From Mesorhizobium sp. CU3 (GTDB lineage Bacteria; Pseudomonadota; Alphaproteobacteria; Rhizobiales; Rhizobiaceae), in NCBI RefSeq assembly GCF_006442965.1, contig NZ_VFWX01000009.1, forward strand, positions 124,001-188,000: 64,000 bases of DNA, given 5' to 3'. A model generated the notes under the pieces. The model was not told the DNA's origin. It searched no databases and saw nothing but the letters and a program-made list of their open reading frames with translations. Positions 34,826 to 44,954 of the stretch are shown here, piece after piece (positions within the stretch are counted from its first letter, which is position 1; each line of letters begins with the position of its first letter). Both the position numbers and the translations under genes were made by a program.

Positions 34826-35694
34826 TGGCGCCGGCCCGTTTTGCTGTCACGGCTCGCCCCGACCGCGGCCCCAATCGATTTGGCGGCCAGGGCCAGCCAC
34901 ACGATCGGCAGCGACAGCATCGCAAAGGTCTTCTCGGTTCCAGACAGGCCCGCTTTAGCCAGCCTGGCGACATTGCGCCGGTCCCGGAACACCTTGCGAA
35001 AAGGACGCGCGGGTCGTTCGCCGCCGATGGACGCAAGATAGGCGCCGTAACGGCGGCCGCGCCGATACTGGTCGGCAAGCATCGCCAACAGGCGCGTTTC
35101 GTTGCAATGGACAGTGAGGACCCGCGGCTCCCAGACCGGTCGCATTGCCTGCGGAAGCCTGGCCATGAATTCAGTGTCTTCTCCAGACGGCATATGCTCG
35201 TCGAATAACCCATATCGATCGAACAGCTTGCGATCGAAGGAAACGCCGTAGCGCTGCGCCTCCTCGGCCGGAAGACCCGGCAGGCGTCGCATATGGGTGA
35301 CGAGATGGGCCGCGCACGCCACCAGATTGCGTGGATGGCTGTTGGCGATTGCGCTGGCCACAGCCGCCGCGCCTTGCCGATGATGTCGCAACCGGGCCTC
35401 GGCCCAGCCCGGGCGCGCCAGGCAGTCGTCGGCAAGAAAGGCGACATAGGGCGCCTGCGTCGCTGCGATGCCCCGATTTCGAGCCGCGCCGGCAAACAAG
35501 CTGGATTCGGATTCGATGACGGTCACGTCGAGTCCATAGCCACCCAGAAGCGCCTGGGCATTGCCGCCGCCGGAATTCACCACCACGATTTCGAGCGGGA
35601 CGTCCTGATCGAGAACCGACCGCACCGCCGCAACCAGTCCGGCCGGAGCCCGGAAACCAATGATCGCGACTGCCAGGTCCGGCCGATCGGCCAT
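34822..35694 (-). CDS. Glycosyltransferase family 2
   Basis: 290 aa from the ATG at 35694, whose first base overlaps the stop of the upstream gene. GT-A features: VAIIGFRAPAGLVAAVRSVLDQ, VVVNSGGGNAQ, RNRGIAATQAPYVAFLADDC (acidic nucleotide-sugar site), GEDTEFMARLP. A hydrophobic stretch near the C-terminus (AMLSLPIVWLALAAKSIGAA) may touch the membrane. Middle gene of three glycosyltransferases. Confidence 0.85.
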   Translation of the reverse strand: MADRPDLAVAIIGFRAPAGLVAAVRSVLDQDVPLEIVVVNSGGGNAQALLGGYGLDVTVIESESSLFAGAARNRGIAATQAPYVAFLADDCLARPGWAEARLRHHRQGAAAVASAIANSHPRNLVACAAHLVTHMRRLPGLPAEEAQRYGVSFDRKLFDRYGLFDEHMPSGEDTEFMARLPQAMRPVWEPRVLTVHCNETRLLAMLADQYRRGRRYGAYLASIGGERPARPFRKVFRDRRNVARLAKAGLSGTEKTFAMLSLPIVWLALAAKSIGAAVGASRDSKTGRRQ

Positions 35695-36656
35695 CAGGCG
35701 CGCTGCAACTGGGTGGGACGGGCGGAGAACGTGCGCCGCGTCGCGATTTTCAGCCGGTAGCGCAGACAACGCCAGATGTCGCCGGGAGCCTTGGGAGCGG
35801 CTTCGGCGACCGCCAGGAATCTTGCTGCTGTTTGCAGGTCACCCCTAGCGTAGTGAACACGCGCGATCTTGAGCGCCACAAGTCCCTCCCTCACCTTCAG
35901 GGACGACCGAGGAATGCCGGATTTTGCGAGTTCACGCAGCGCCAGGCGCCATTCGAGAAAGCGCCGCGCTGGCTCGACGACGAAGCGGTCGTCCGAACGT
36001 TCCGACGATACGAAATACGTCATGATCGGTTGCGTAACCACCGCAAGCGATGCTTCGCTCATCACACGGACCCAAAACAACGTATCCTCGTCATACGCCA
36101 ATCTGGTCGGGAACCGCGTCTCGCCGATAGCACGCTTGGACACCAGGGCGCTGCCGACCGCAATCGACCTGATCTTTCCTTCGAGATACGCCGAGGCATT
36201 GACGGGCCCGGCGGCGACATAACCGTTTGGCGTCTTGAAATGACGATCCACACCGTCGGTCCGTCGACGGTAGGCACCAACCACCATATCCGTGTCCGGC
36301 GTTGTTCTCGCCTTCGACAACAGCGCCCGCAATCCACCCTCCAGGTGCAGGTCGTCGGCGTCGATCATGTAGAGCCAGGGAAACCGCGCTTCTGTCAGCG
36401 CGAGATTGCGGGAGCCGCCGGCGTTCCGGCAATTCGAGGGAATGGCCCGCAGCGGCAAGGCCAGCCGCGACGCGGCAGCCGCCGCCACCGCCGCCGTATC
36501 GTCGGTCGAGGAATCGTCGACGAGGATCACTTCGCCGATGATGTCGGCTTCCGAGCGCAACGTCGCCAGCGTATCGGCGACGGTCGCCGCCGCATTGTGT
36601 GCCGGAATGATGACGCTGACTGCCGTCAAACAGCTGAGCTCCCCGCTAATGCCCAA
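35694..36656 (-). CDS. Glycosyltransferase family 2
   Basis: 320 aa. SVIIPAHNAAATVADTLATL, ILVDDSSTDDT and YMIDADDLH (DxDD metal/UDP site) are classic GT2 motifs; YDEDTLFWVRV gives the late acidic base region. First gene of the three-gene operon, with one- and four-base overlaps to the next two. Transfers a sugar from a nucleotide donor; acceptor unknown. Confidence 0.9.
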   Translation of the reverse strand: MGISGELSCLTAVSVIIPAHNAAATVADTLATLRSEADIIGEVILVDDSSTDDTAAVAAAAASRLALPLRAIPSNCRNAGGSRNLALTEARFPWLYMIDADDLHLEGGLRALLSKARTTPDTDMVVGAYRRRTDGVDRHFKTPNGYVAAGPVNASAYLEGKIRSIAVGSALVSKRAIGETRFPTRLAYDEDTLFWVRVMSEASLAVVTQPIMTYFVSSERSDDRFVVEPARRFLEWRLALRELAKSGIPRSSLKVREGLVALKIARVHYARGDLQTAARFLAVAEAAPKAPGDIWRCLRYRLKIATRRTFSARPTQLQRA

Positions 36657-36718
36657 TCCGCCGCTTCGGCGACAAGATACTGACCGGATCGCAATTTGAG
36701 AAGCGACCCAGACGGGCT

Positions 36719-36797
36719 ACGCAATTGCAGGAAAAGTGTGAGCGGCTAGGCTCGGCGATTTCGCCGTAGCCTTCCGTCCGGAATTGCGTAAAACAGA
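36719..36797. repeat. Dispersed intergenic palindromic repeat, copy 1
   Basis: TACGCAATT... and ...AATTGCGTA form outer arms. Between them are aggaaaagtgtgagcgg and ttccgtccggaattgcgtaaaac. The same pieces occur in inverse orientation at 61122-61181. The element fills most of the gap between the glycosyltransferase and transglutaminase genes. Confidence 0.65.
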
Positions 36798-36810
36798 AAG
36801 CCGCGCGCCG

Positions 36811-37686
36811 TCAGGCGGCAACCGGAATGACATCGACGGCCTGCTCGCCCACCTGGCCGCCCGTCGTCTTCAGCACGCCGACGATCGGCGCCACGTCGGA
36901 ATAGTCGCGGCCGTAGCCGACGGTGATGTGGTCGTTGCTCGCCCGCATGCCGTTGGTCGGGTCGAATTCCTGCCAGCCGGCGTCGCGTCCGCACCAGGCC
37001 TTGACCCAGGCATGCATGGCGTCCGCGCCTTCGAGCCGCGGTTTGCCCTTGGGCGGAATGGTGCGCAGGAAGCCGCTGACATAGCCAGCCGGTATGCCCA
37101 GGCCGCGCAGGCCGGCGATCATGATGTGCGAGAAATCCTGGCAGACCCCGCGCTTCAGCGCAAAGGCGTCGCTCGCCCGCGTCTGCACGGTGGTGGCCTT
37201 GCCGTCATAGGTGAAGTCGCGATGGATGCGATTGCAGAGGTCAACCGCGGTGGCCACGGCCGAGCCGGCGAGGCTTTGCCGCGCATAGGCCGTGATCGCC
37301 GCGTCGATGCCGACATGATCGCTGGCGGCGAGGAAATGATGCGGCGCCGACGGCGACAGCGAGCGCACCGCATCGAGTTCCGCTCTCAAGCCATGAATAT
37401 CGGGCGAGACATCGAGCCCCGGTTCGGGACGCGAGACGGACACCCGCGCGCTCATTCTGATATCGAGCCCGTCATGGACATCGCGAAAGGCGATCGCGGT
37501 GACATTATTGCCGAAGAAATCGGAGAAATCCGCGCGCTCGGACGGGGTCGGCACAAACGAAAGCGAGGCGGCGACGACGCGCTGCACGCCCGAAATCGTC
37601 GGCGGCAATACACGCACCTGATGCCGGCTGCCACCGGCCGCGGCGTCGTAATCATAGCTGAGATGAAGCCTGATGTCGTAGAGCAT
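36811..37686 (-). CDS. Transglutaminase-like cysteine protease-fold protein
   Basis: 291 aa from the ATG at 37686. An N-terminal bacterial transglutaminase-like domain (about 1-90) precedes the papain-fold core with Cys182 (KRGVCQDFSH), His225 (DAMHAWVKAW) and Asp242 (EFDPTNG). No signal peptide, so cytosolic. It is the third gene of a set with the ATP-grasp/alpha-E protein at 37751 and the large transglutaminase at 40169. These sets are predicted to make and trim an amide-linked peptide; the product is not known. Confidence 0.88.
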   Translation of the reverse strand: MLYDIRLHLSYDYDAAAGGSRHQVRVLPPTISGVQRVVAASLSFVPTPSERADFSDFFGNNVTAIAFRDVHDGLDIRMSARVSVSRPEPGLDVSPDIHGLRAELDAVRSLSPSAPHHFLAASDHVGIDAAITAYARQSLAGSAVATAVDLCNRIHRDFTYDGKATTVQTRASDAFALKRGVCQDFSHIMIAGLRGLGIPAGYVSGFLRTIPPKGKPRLEGADAMHAWVKAWCGRDAGWQEFDPTNGMRASNDHITVGYGRDYSDVAPIVGVLKTTGGQVGEQAVDVIPVAA

Positions 37687-37750
37687 GCTTACTTTCTTGT
37701 CTTGCCGCAGGTTCTTTTCGCAGAACCGCACGACATTTTTGCGGAGCTGC

Positions 37751-40162
37751 CTATCCGAAATAGGCTTTGGCGAGGCTGCTGTAGAGGTTGCCGATCTCGG
37801 TGGCGAGATCGTCCAGCACCTCGGCCTTCATGTCGGACGGCTCCATGACCGCGATCGCCGTGTTGAGCTGCAGGATCTCCTTGGCTGCCGGCGACATATG
37901 CCCTTCGCCGCCCAGCGAAGGCAGCATGCCGATCTCGGCCTTCAGCCGCTCGAGCTGGAACAGGATCGAGCGCGGGTTGAGCGGGTCGAGCGCCAGAAGG
38001 TCGATCACCGTGCGCCGCCCAGCCTGCACCGGATATTGCCGGCGATGGGTCATGACGCTGTCGCCGATCTCCAGCATCATGTCGAGCGCGCCGTCGGGCG
38101 CGCCATTCCTGGTCAGGCGGGCCAGCGTGCGGGCAATCTGGATGCCGCGTTCCAGCCTGCGGCCGATCTCGAGGAAACGCCAGCCGGTGAAACGGTACAT
38201 GTTCTCGTGCAGCAGGCCGGAGAAGCCGGCAAGCTTGCGCAGCATCACCGTCATCGCCCGCGTCGCGTCGTCGCCGGGCGCAACGGTGCCGGCGAACCGA
38301 TGGATGGTCTTCGACAGATCCTTCAGCGCCAGCCAGCCATCCGGCGAGAAGCGGTCGCGGATCTGCCCGGCGCTGTAGACGGCGCTGTCCAGCGTGTCGA
38401 TCAGCCCTGACGGGATCGCTGAATCGACCTCGATGCCGAACGGCTCGAGATAGTACCTTATGTCGGCGAGCAGCGGCATTTCCGGATCGGAGGTCTCGGC
38501 AAGCCGCACGTGATAGGCGCGCAGCACGCGCACCGTGTCCTCCGAGCGCTCGATATAGCGCCCGAGCCAGGTCAGGTTCTCCGCCGCGCGGCTGGGCAGG
38601 CTGCCCGGCATTGTGCGGGTGAAGCCCTCATGCTCCTGCGGCAGCAGCGTCTCGCGCTCGACCGGGCGGTCGCTGACCACCCAGACATCGGCCGCCTGGC
38701 CGCCACGCTGCATGGCGATCGCCGTCGGATCGAGCGAGAAGCCGACGCGGGCAAAGCCGCCGGGCATCACAGTCCAGCCTTCCGGCGTTCGCGCCAAGTA
38801 GACGCGCAGGCTGGCCGGCCGCGGTTCCAATTTGCCGTCGATGAAGACCGGCGTGGTCGACAGCGTCACCGCTTCCTGGCCGGCGAAGCCGGCGCCGTCC
38901 TGCTCGATGCGTGCGATAAGCTCCGCCCGTTCGCCGACAGAGAGCGCCGAGCCGAGCTTGGTCGCGCCGTCATCCTCGAAGGAGAGCCGCGTCGACAGCG
39001 CCGGCCCCACGACCATGCGCTCGATGTTGGCCAGCACATGCGCGCGCTCGGCCTCCTGCCCGCACCACCAGGTGGCGATGCTCGGCAGCTTCAGATCCTC
39101 GCCATGCAGTTCGCGCGCGATCCTGGGCAGGAAGGAAAGCAGGGCCCGCGTTTCCATCAGGCCCGAGCCCAGGGCATTGACCGCCGACACGGTGCCGCGC
39201 CTTATCGCCTCGACCAGTCCCGGCGTGCCGATATGCGAGTCCGGCCTGAGCTCCAGCGGATCGGCGAAGGCGGCGTCCAACCGCCGCCACAGCACGCCGA
39301 TCGGCATCAGGCCGGAAACCGTGCGCACCATCAGCTTGCCGCCGGAGACCGTCAGGTCTTCGCCCTCGAGCAGCATGATGCCGAGATAGCGCGCGATATA
39401 GGCGTGCTCGTAATAGGTCTCGTTGAGCGGCCCGGGCGTCAGGATGGCAACCCGGCCGCCGCTCTCCTTGGCCATGCCGTTCAGCGCATCGCGGAAGCGG
39501 CGGAAGAAGCCGGCGAGCCGGTGCACGTGCATCTCGCCATAGATGTCGGAGAGCGCGCGTGTCGTGGCGACGCGGTTTTCCAGCGCAAAGCCGGCGCCGG
39601 ACGGCGCCTGCGTGCGGTCGCCCAGCACCCACCAGCGGCCGTCCGGCCCGCGGCCGAGTTCGAAGGCGACCATATGCAGGAAATGGCCATTGGCCGGCCG
39701 CACGCCTGCCACGGGCCGCAGATATTCCGGGCTGGCTGCGATCAGGCCGGCCGGCAGGATGCCCTGCTCGACCAGCCGGTTCGGTCCGTAGACATCGGCG
39801 AGGATCGCCTCGAACAGGTCGGCGCGCTGGACGAGCCCGGCGCTGATCTCGGCCCATTCCCGCTCTTCGATCAGCAGCGGCACATGCGCCAGCGGCCATT
39901 CGCGCTCATTGGCGCCGGCCCTGTCGTAGACGCGGTAATAGACGCCGGCATCGCGCAGATACTGATCGGCGCGGGCAAAGCGCTGTCCGAGCTTTTCCGC
40001 GCCCAGGTCGTCGAGGGCTTCGATGAAAGAGCGCCAGGCGGGCCGCGGAAGGCCCGCGGCGTCGACCATCTCGTCGACGACGCCTTCGATGGGCCGATAA
40101 TGTGCCAGCAGGCTTTGCGCCCGCGGCCTGCCGCCCGCCCGTTTCTGATTCCCCTTGGCCAT
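37751..40162 (-). CDS. Circularly permuted ATP-grasp / alpha-E fusion protein
   Basis: 803 aa. The first ~480 residues are the circularly permuted type 2 ATP-grasp domain (COG2308 type: ILADVYGPNRLVEQGILPAG, YYEHAYIARYLGIMLLEGED). From about residue 500 comes an alpha-E helical domain (COG2307 type: PSRAAENLTWLGRYIERSED). In many bacteria these are two genes; here they are fused. ATP-grasp enzymes of this class are predicted peptide or amino-acid ligases, and alpha-E may assist them. It sits 6 bases after the 40169 gene and 64 before the small transglutaminase. Confidence 0.9.
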   Translation of the reverse strand: MAKGNQKRAGGRPRAQSLLAHYRPIEGVVDEMVDAAGLPRPAWRSFIEALDDLGAEKLGQRFARADQYLRDAGVYYRVYDRAGANEREWPLAHVPLLIEEREWAEISAGLVQRADLFEAILADVYGPNRLVEQGILPAGLIAASPEYLRPVAGVRPANGHFLHMVAFELGRGPDGRWWVLGDRTQAPSGAGFALENRVATTRALSDIYGEMHVHRLAGFFRRFRDALNGMAKESGGRVAILTPGPLNETYYEHAYIARYLGIMLLEGEDLTVSGGKLMVRTVSGLMPIGVLWRRLDAAFADPLELRPDSHIGTPGLVEAIRRGTVSAVNALGSGLMETRALLSFLPRIARELHGEDLKLPSIATWWCGQEAERAHVLANIERMVVGPALSTRLSFEDDGATKLGSALSVGERAELIARIEQDGAGFAGQEAVTLSTTPVFIDGKLEPRPASLRVYLARTPEGWTVMPGGFARVGFSLDPTAIAMQRGGQAADVWVVSDRPVERETLLPQEHEGFTRTMPGSLPSRAAENLTWLGRYIERSEDTVRVLRAYHVRLAETSDPEMPLLADIRYYLEPFGIEVDSAIPSGLIDTLDSAVYSAGQIRDRFSPDGWLALKDLSKTIHRFAGTVAPGDDATRAMTVMLRKLAGFSGLLHENMYRFTGWRFLEIGRRLERGIQIARTLARLTRNGAPDGALDMMLEIGDSVMTHRRQYPVQAGRRTVIDLLALDPLNPRSILFQLERLKAEIGMLPSLGGEGHMSPAAKEILQLNTAIAVMEPSDMKAEVLDDLATEIGNLYSSLAKAYFG

Positions 40163-40168
40163 TGTCGA

Positions 40169-43100
40169 TCAGAGTCTCGCCGGCCGCCTGAGGTCAAGGG
40201 TCATCGGAAAGTCTTCAGAGGCTTCTTCGTCGCGCAGCACATAGGCGCCCGGTGTGTGGCCACGCGGCTCGAAGCGCGCAAGCCGCCGCGCCTCGGCTTC
40301 GTTGCCGTTGACCGGGAAGGTGTCGTAGTTGCGCCCGCCGGGATGCGCGACATGGTAGACGCAGCCGCCGAGCGGGCGCCCCGACCAGCGATCGTAGATG
40401 TCGAAGACCAGCGGCGTGTTGACCGGAAGGGCCGGATGCAGGCCCGACGCCGGCTGCCAGGCCTTGAAGCGCACGCCGGCCACCGCGACCTCCCGATTGT
40501 CGGTCGCCTTCATCGGCACGATGCGGCCGTTGCAGACGACGGCATGACGTTCCGGATTGAGGCCTTCGGTCCTGACCTGCAGACGTTCGACGGAAGAATC
40601 GACGAAGCGGACCGTTCCGCCGATCGCGCCCTGCTCGCCCATCACATGCCAGGGCTCTAGCGCTTGCCTGAGTTCCAGCTTGACGCCGCCTTGGCTAACC
40701 TCGCCGCAGAACGGAAAGCGGAATTCGAGCTGCGCGGCAAACCATTCGGGGCGGAACTCGAAGCCGTTGAGCTTCAGATCCTCCAGCACGTCGAGGAAAT
40801 CCGCCCAGACATGATGCGGCAGCATGAAGCGGTCGTGCAGCGATGTGCCCCAGCGCACGAAGCGCCCATCGAGCGGGTTCTTCCAGGCGCGGGCTATAAT
40901 CGCCCTGACGAGCAATTGCTGCGCCAGGCTCATGCGCGCATTCGGCGGCATCTCGAAGCCGCGGAACTCGACCAGTCCCAGCCGGCCGGTCGGACCGTCC
41001 GGCGAGAACAATTTGTCGATGCAGATTTCCGAACGGTGCGTGTTGCCGGTGACATCGGTGAGAAGATTGCGGAACAGCCTGTCCACCAGCCACGGCAAGG
41101 GTGCTTCACCCCTATCTGGATGCGGCACCTGCGCCATCGCGATCTCGAGCTCATAGAGCGAATCGTGGCGCGCCTCGTCGAAACGCGGCGCCTGGCTGGT
41201 CGGGCCGATGAACAGGCCGGAAAACAGATAGGACAGCGACGGATGCCGTTGCCAATGCAGCACCAGGCTCTTCAACAGGTCCGGCCGGCGCAGGAACGGG
41301 CTGTCGTTTGGCGTCGCGCCGCCGACCACGACATGGTTGCCGCCGCCGGTGCCTGTATGGCGGCCGTCGATCATGAACTTGTCGGTGCCGAGCCGCGACT
41401 GCCTGGCTTCCTGATAGATCGCCGTGGTTGTCGCCACGCAATCCTGCCAATTGGCGGCCGGGTGGATGTTGACCTCGATGACGCCCGGATCGGGCGCTAC
41501 GCGGATGACGTTGAGGCGCGGGTCCTGCGGCGGGGCATAGCCTTCGATATGCACCGGCAGGCCGATGGCCTTGGCCGCGTTCTCCGCCGCCGCCACCAGT
41601 TCGAGATAGTCTTCCAGCGCCTCGACCGGCGGCATGAACACGCAAAGCCGGCCGTCGCGCGGCTCGACGGTGAGCGCGGTGCGCACCGCGCCGCCGATTT
41701 CGGTGATCTCCTGTTCGACGCGGTCCTGCTGGCCGGTCGCCGCAGTGAAGGACGCGGCCTGCTGGCGCCGCGCCATCTCGTCGGCGCCTTCAGGCTCCGC
41801 CGGGGCGGCTCCCGGCAGGATGTCCTCGCGCGCCGGCAGCGGCCCGCGTGGCACGGATGGATCGACCGGCACGATATAGGGATATTGCGCCGGCGGCACG
41901 TAAGGCAGCGTGCCGAGCGGCAGGCGGTAGCCGACCGGTGAATCGCCCGGCACCAGGAACAGGCGACCGCGCCGCGTCTTCCACTTCTCCGAGCGCCAGC
42001 GCGGGCCGGCGGCCTGGCTATTCCAGCGCTGCACCGGCAGCACATAGCCGGACGGCTTGGTCAGGCCGCGCTCGAAGACGCGCGCCATGCGGCTGCGCTC
42101 TTCCGGGTCTTCCAGCTTTGAGTTGGACGGATCGACATTGTCCGGCAGCTTGCCTTCCTTGAGCAGCCATTCGCCGGGATCCTCATAGGCCTCGTTGACC
42201 ATCGCCTTGTCGATGCCGAGCTCACCGGCGATCGTCGTGAGCAGGCTTTCGGCCTGCTCCGGACCGACGGAACCGCCACTCTTCTCCCGCGCGATCAGCG
42301 ACGGATCGCTCCACACCGGCTCGCCATCGGTGCGCCAATAAAGCGAAAACGTCCAGCGCGGCAGGCTCTCGCCCGGATACCACTTGCCCTGGCCGTAGTG
42401 CAGGAAGCCGCCCGGCGCAAAACGCTCGCGCAGCCGGCGGATCAGCTGATCGGCCTTGTCGCGCTTGGTCGGGCCGACGGCGGCCGTGTTCCATTCGGCG
42501 GATTCGAAATCGTCGATCGACACGAAAGTCGGCTCGCCGCCCATGGTCAGCCGCACGTCGCCTTCCCTCAGCGCTGCATCGACCTTGCCGCCCAGCGCGT
42601 CGAGCGCCTCCCAGCTCTCGTCGGAGAACGGCTTGGTGATGCGCGGATGCTCGGCGATGCGGTCAACCCGCATGTCGAAGGCGAAATCGACATTGGCGAA
42701 GCTCGCCATGCCGGAGATGGGCGCCGCGTTGCGGTAATGCGGCGTAGCCGCCAGCGGCACATGGCTTTCGCCGGTAAGCAATCCGGAGGTCGGGTCGAAA
42801 CCGATCCAGCCGGCGCCCGGAAGATAGACCTCGCACCAAGCATGCAGGTCGGTGAAATCGACCGACGTTCCAGGCGGCCCGTCCAGCGACACGAGATCGG
42901 GCTTGAGCTGGATCAGATAGCCGGAGACGAAGCGCGCCGCGATGCCGAGATTCCTGAGGATCTGCACCAGGAGCCAGCTCGAATCCCGGCATGACCCCTT
43001 GGCCGCGGCCAGCGTCTCTTCCGGCGAGAACACGCCGGTCTCCATCCGCACGATATAGGCGATCTCGCGCTGCAGCCGCGCATTGAGGTCGACCAGGAAA

Positions 43101-43528
43101 TTGACGGTGTTCCTGGGGCTCGTGTCGATGGTCTTCAGGAAGGCCGACAGCAATGGGCCGGCCGGCTCCGGCGTGCGGTAGATGGCGAGGTCTTCCCTGA
43201 TCTCCTCGGGATACTCGAATGGAAAATTCTCGGCGCTCTCCTCGACGAAGAAATCGAACGGATTGTAGACCGTCATGTCGGCGACGAGGTCGACCTCGAT
43301 CTTCAGCTCGCTCACCGGCTCCGGGAAGACGAAGCGGGCGAGGAAGTTGCCGTACGGGTCCTGCTGCAGATTGACGAAGTGGGTCTTCGGCTCGACCTTC
43401 AGCGAATGGCTGAGCACCTTGGTGCGCGAATGCGGCGCCGGCTGCAGCCTGATCACCTGGGGGCCGAGAACGACGGGACGGTCGTATTTGTAATGCGTCA
43501 GGTGGTGGACGGCTGCCAGAATTGCCAT
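40169..43528 (-). CDS. Large transglutaminase-like protein with DUF2126-type C-terminal domain
   Basis: 1119 aa from the ATG at 43528; upstream in-frame codons lack family character. An N-terminal transglutaminase-like domain (1-95) is followed by the papain-fold core with Cys180 ([12 protein letters not shown]), His229 (DLHAWCEVY) and Asp245 (GFDPTSG). The remaining ~800 residues match the COG4196/DUF2126 type found only with such proteins ([40 protein letters not shown]). First gene of the ATP-grasp set. The C-terminal domain has histidine- and glutamate-rich stretches suggestive of an enzyme. Confidence 0.88.
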   Translation of the reverse strand: MAILAAVHHLTHYKYDRPVVLGPQVIRLQPAPHSRTKVLSHSLKVEPKTHFVNLQQDPYGNFLARFVFPEPVSELKIEVDLVADMTVYNPFDFFVEESAENFPFEYPEEIREDLAIYRTPEPAGPLLSAFLKTIDTSPRNTVNFLVDLNARLQREIAYIVRMETGVFSPEETLAAAKGSCRDSSWLLVQILRNLGIAARFVSGYLIQLKPDLVSLDGPPGTSVDFTDLHAWCEVYLPGAGWIGFDPTSGLLTGESHVPLAATPHYRNAAPISGMASFANVDFAFDMRVDRIAEHPRITKPFSDESWEALDALGGKVDAALREGDVRLTMGGEPTFVSIDDFESAEWNTAAVGPTKRDKADQLIRRLRERFAPGGFLHYGQGKWYPGESLPRWTFSLYWRTDGEPVWSDPSLIAREKSGGSVGPEQAESLLTTIAGELGIDKAMVNEAYEDPGEWLLKEGKLPDNVDPSNSKLEDPEERSRMARVFERGLTKPSGYVLPVQRWNSQAAGPRWRSEKWKTRRGRLFLVPGDSPVGYRLPLGTLPYVPPAQYPYIVPVDPSVPRGPLPAREDILPGAAPAEPEGADEMARRQQAASFTAATGQQDRVEQEITEIGGAVRTALTVEPRDGRLCVFMPPVEALEDYLELVAAAENAAKAIGLPVHIEGYAPPQDPRLNVIRVAPDPGVIEVNIHPAANWQDCVATTTAIYQEARQSRLGTDKFMIDGRHTGTGGGNHVVVGGATPNDSPFLRRPDLLKSLVLHWQRHPSLSYLFSGLFIGPTSQAPRFDEARHDSLYELEIAMAQVPHPDRGEAPLPWLVDRLFRNLLTDVTGNTHRSEICIDKLFSPDGPTGRLGLVEFRGFEMPPNARMSLAQQLLVRAIIARAWKNPLDGRFVRWGTSLHDRFMLPHHVWADFLDVLEDLKLNGFEFRPEWFAAQLEFRFPFCGEVSQGGVKLELRQALEPWHVMGEQGAIGGTVRFVDSSVERLQVRTEGLNPERHAVVCNGRIVPMKATDNREVAVAGVRFKAWQPASGLHPALPVNTPLVFDIYDRWSGRPLGGCVYHVAHPGGRNYDTFPVNGNEAEARRLARFEPRGHTPGAYVLRDEEASEDFPMTLDLRRPARL

Positions 43529-43655
43529 GGGTCCCCGGAGTTCGGCGTTTTCGGTCGCCGAACCCTGACACACATGAATGTCATTTTCCAAGCAGAGATG
43601 TTGCGCTGCACCTAATTTAAGCAGCGTTGCCGGCTAAGCTGTGCCGAAATTCAAC

Positions 43656-44852
43656 TCAGAAAAACGCCTGGATGCCGGTCTGCGCCCTCCCGAGGATAAG
43701 CGCATGCACGTCATGCGTGCCCTCATAGGTGTTCACCGTCTCCAGGTTCTGCGCGTGGCGCATGACGTGGTAGCCGATCTGGATGCCGTTGCCGCCATGC
43801 ATGTCGCGGGCTTGGCGGGCGATATCGAGCGCCTTGCCGCAATTGTTGCGCTTGACGATCGAGATCATCTCCGGCGCCATCTTGCCTTCGTCCATCAACC
43901 GGCCGACACGCAGTGAACCCTGCAGTCCCAGCGCGATCTCGGTCTGCATGTCGGCGAGCTTCTTCTGGAAAAGCTGCGTGCCGGCGAGCGGCTTGCCGAA
44001 CTGCTTTCTGTCGAGGCCGTATTGCCGCGCGCGGCTCCAGCAGTCTTCCGCAGCGCCCATCGCGCCCCAGGAAATGCCGTAGCGCGCCCGGTTGAGACAG
44101 CCGAACGGGCCGCCTAGGCCCCTGGCGTTGGGCAGCAGCGCCTCCTCGCCGACCTCGACGCCTTCCAGCACCACCTCGCCGGTGATCGAGGCCCGCAGCG
44201 AAAGCTTGCCGCCGATCTTCGGCGCCGAAAGTCCCTTCATGCCCTTTTCCAGCACGAAGCCGCGGATCTCGTCCTTGCCGTTGTCGCCCTTCAGCTTCGC
44301 CCAGACGACGAAGACGTCGGCGATCGGCGCATTCGAAATCCACATCTTGGAGCCGGAGAGCTTGTAGCCGCTCGCCGTTTTCTCGGCGCGCGTCTTCATG
44401 CCGCCCGGATCGGAACCGGCATCCGGCTCGGTCAGGCCGAAGCAGCCGATCCACTCGCCCGAAGCCAGCTTCGGCAGGTACTTCTTGCGCTGCGACTCCG
44501 ATCCATAGGCATGGATCGGATACATCACCAGCGAGGACTGCACGCTCATCATCGAGCGATAGCCGGAATCGATGCGCTCGACTTCGCGCGCGACCAGCCC
44601 ATAGGTGACATAGTTAGCGCCGAGGCCGCCATATTCTTCCGGAACGGTGATGCCGAGCAGGCCCGCCTCACCCATCTCGCGGAAGATCGAAGGATCGGTC
44701 TTCTCGTCGGCATAGGCCTCCTCGATGCGCGGCGCCAGCTTGTCGGCGGCGAAAGCAGCGGCGCCGTCGCGCACCATGCGCTCGTCCTCGGAAAGCTGGT
44801 CCTCGATCAGGAAAGGATCGTTCCAGACGAAGGCGTTCTTGTCGGCGGCCAT
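43656..44852 (-). CDS. gcdH: Glutaryl-CoA dehydrogenase (acyl-CoA dehydrogenase family)
   Basis: 398 aa. [21 protein letters not shown] marks the FAD/substrate region and [20 protein letters not shown] carries the catalytic Glu377, a sequence typical of glutaryl-CoA dehydrogenase. It converts glutaryl-CoA to crotonyl-CoA in lysine and tryptophan breakdown. GAGG lies 8 nt before the start. Divergent from the LysR gene at 44955, a common arrangement for gcdH in proteobacteria. Confidence 0.9.
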   Translation of the reverse strand: MAADKNAFVWNDPFLIEDQLSEDERMVRDGAAAFAADKLAPRIEEAYADEKTDPSIFREMGEAGLLGITVPEEYGGLGANYVTYGLVAREVERIDSGYRSMMSVQSSLVMYPIHAYGSESQRKKYLPKLASGEWIGCFGLTEPDAGSDPGGMKTRAEKTASGYKLSGSKMWISNAPIADVFVVWAKLKGDNGKDEIRGFVLEKGMKGLSAPKIGGKLSLRASITGEVVLEGVEVGEEALLPNARGLGGPFGCLNRARYGISWGAMGAAEDCWSRARQYGLDRKQFGKPLAGTQLFQKKLADMQTEIALGLQGSLRVGRLMDEGKMAPEMISIVKRNNCGKALDIARQARDMHGGNGIQIGYHVMRHAQNLETVNTYEGTHDVHALILGRAQTGIQAFF

Positions 44853-44917
44853 GGCGAAGTCCTCGAAAAATTTGGAGTGCCCGGCTTATCGGCCTCCGCC
44901 TGAAAAAAATCAAACGA

Positions 44918-44936
44918 AATTGCATCACAGATCAAT
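44918..44936. promoter_or_regulatory. Candidate LysR-binding site between gcdH and the LysR gene
   Basis: ATTG-N10-CAAT (44919-44936) is a dyad with the T-N11-A core expected of LysR-type regulators. It lies 18 bases before the LysR start and 67 before gcdH, in the only shared control region. Confidence 0.45.
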
Positions 44937-44954
44937 GAGGATTAGTAATGGATC

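Noticed and set aside
38510..40660. 716-codon open frame antisense to the ATP-grasp/alpha-E gene
   Set aside because: Composition typical of a reverse-strand shadow; the real gene shows clear family motifs.
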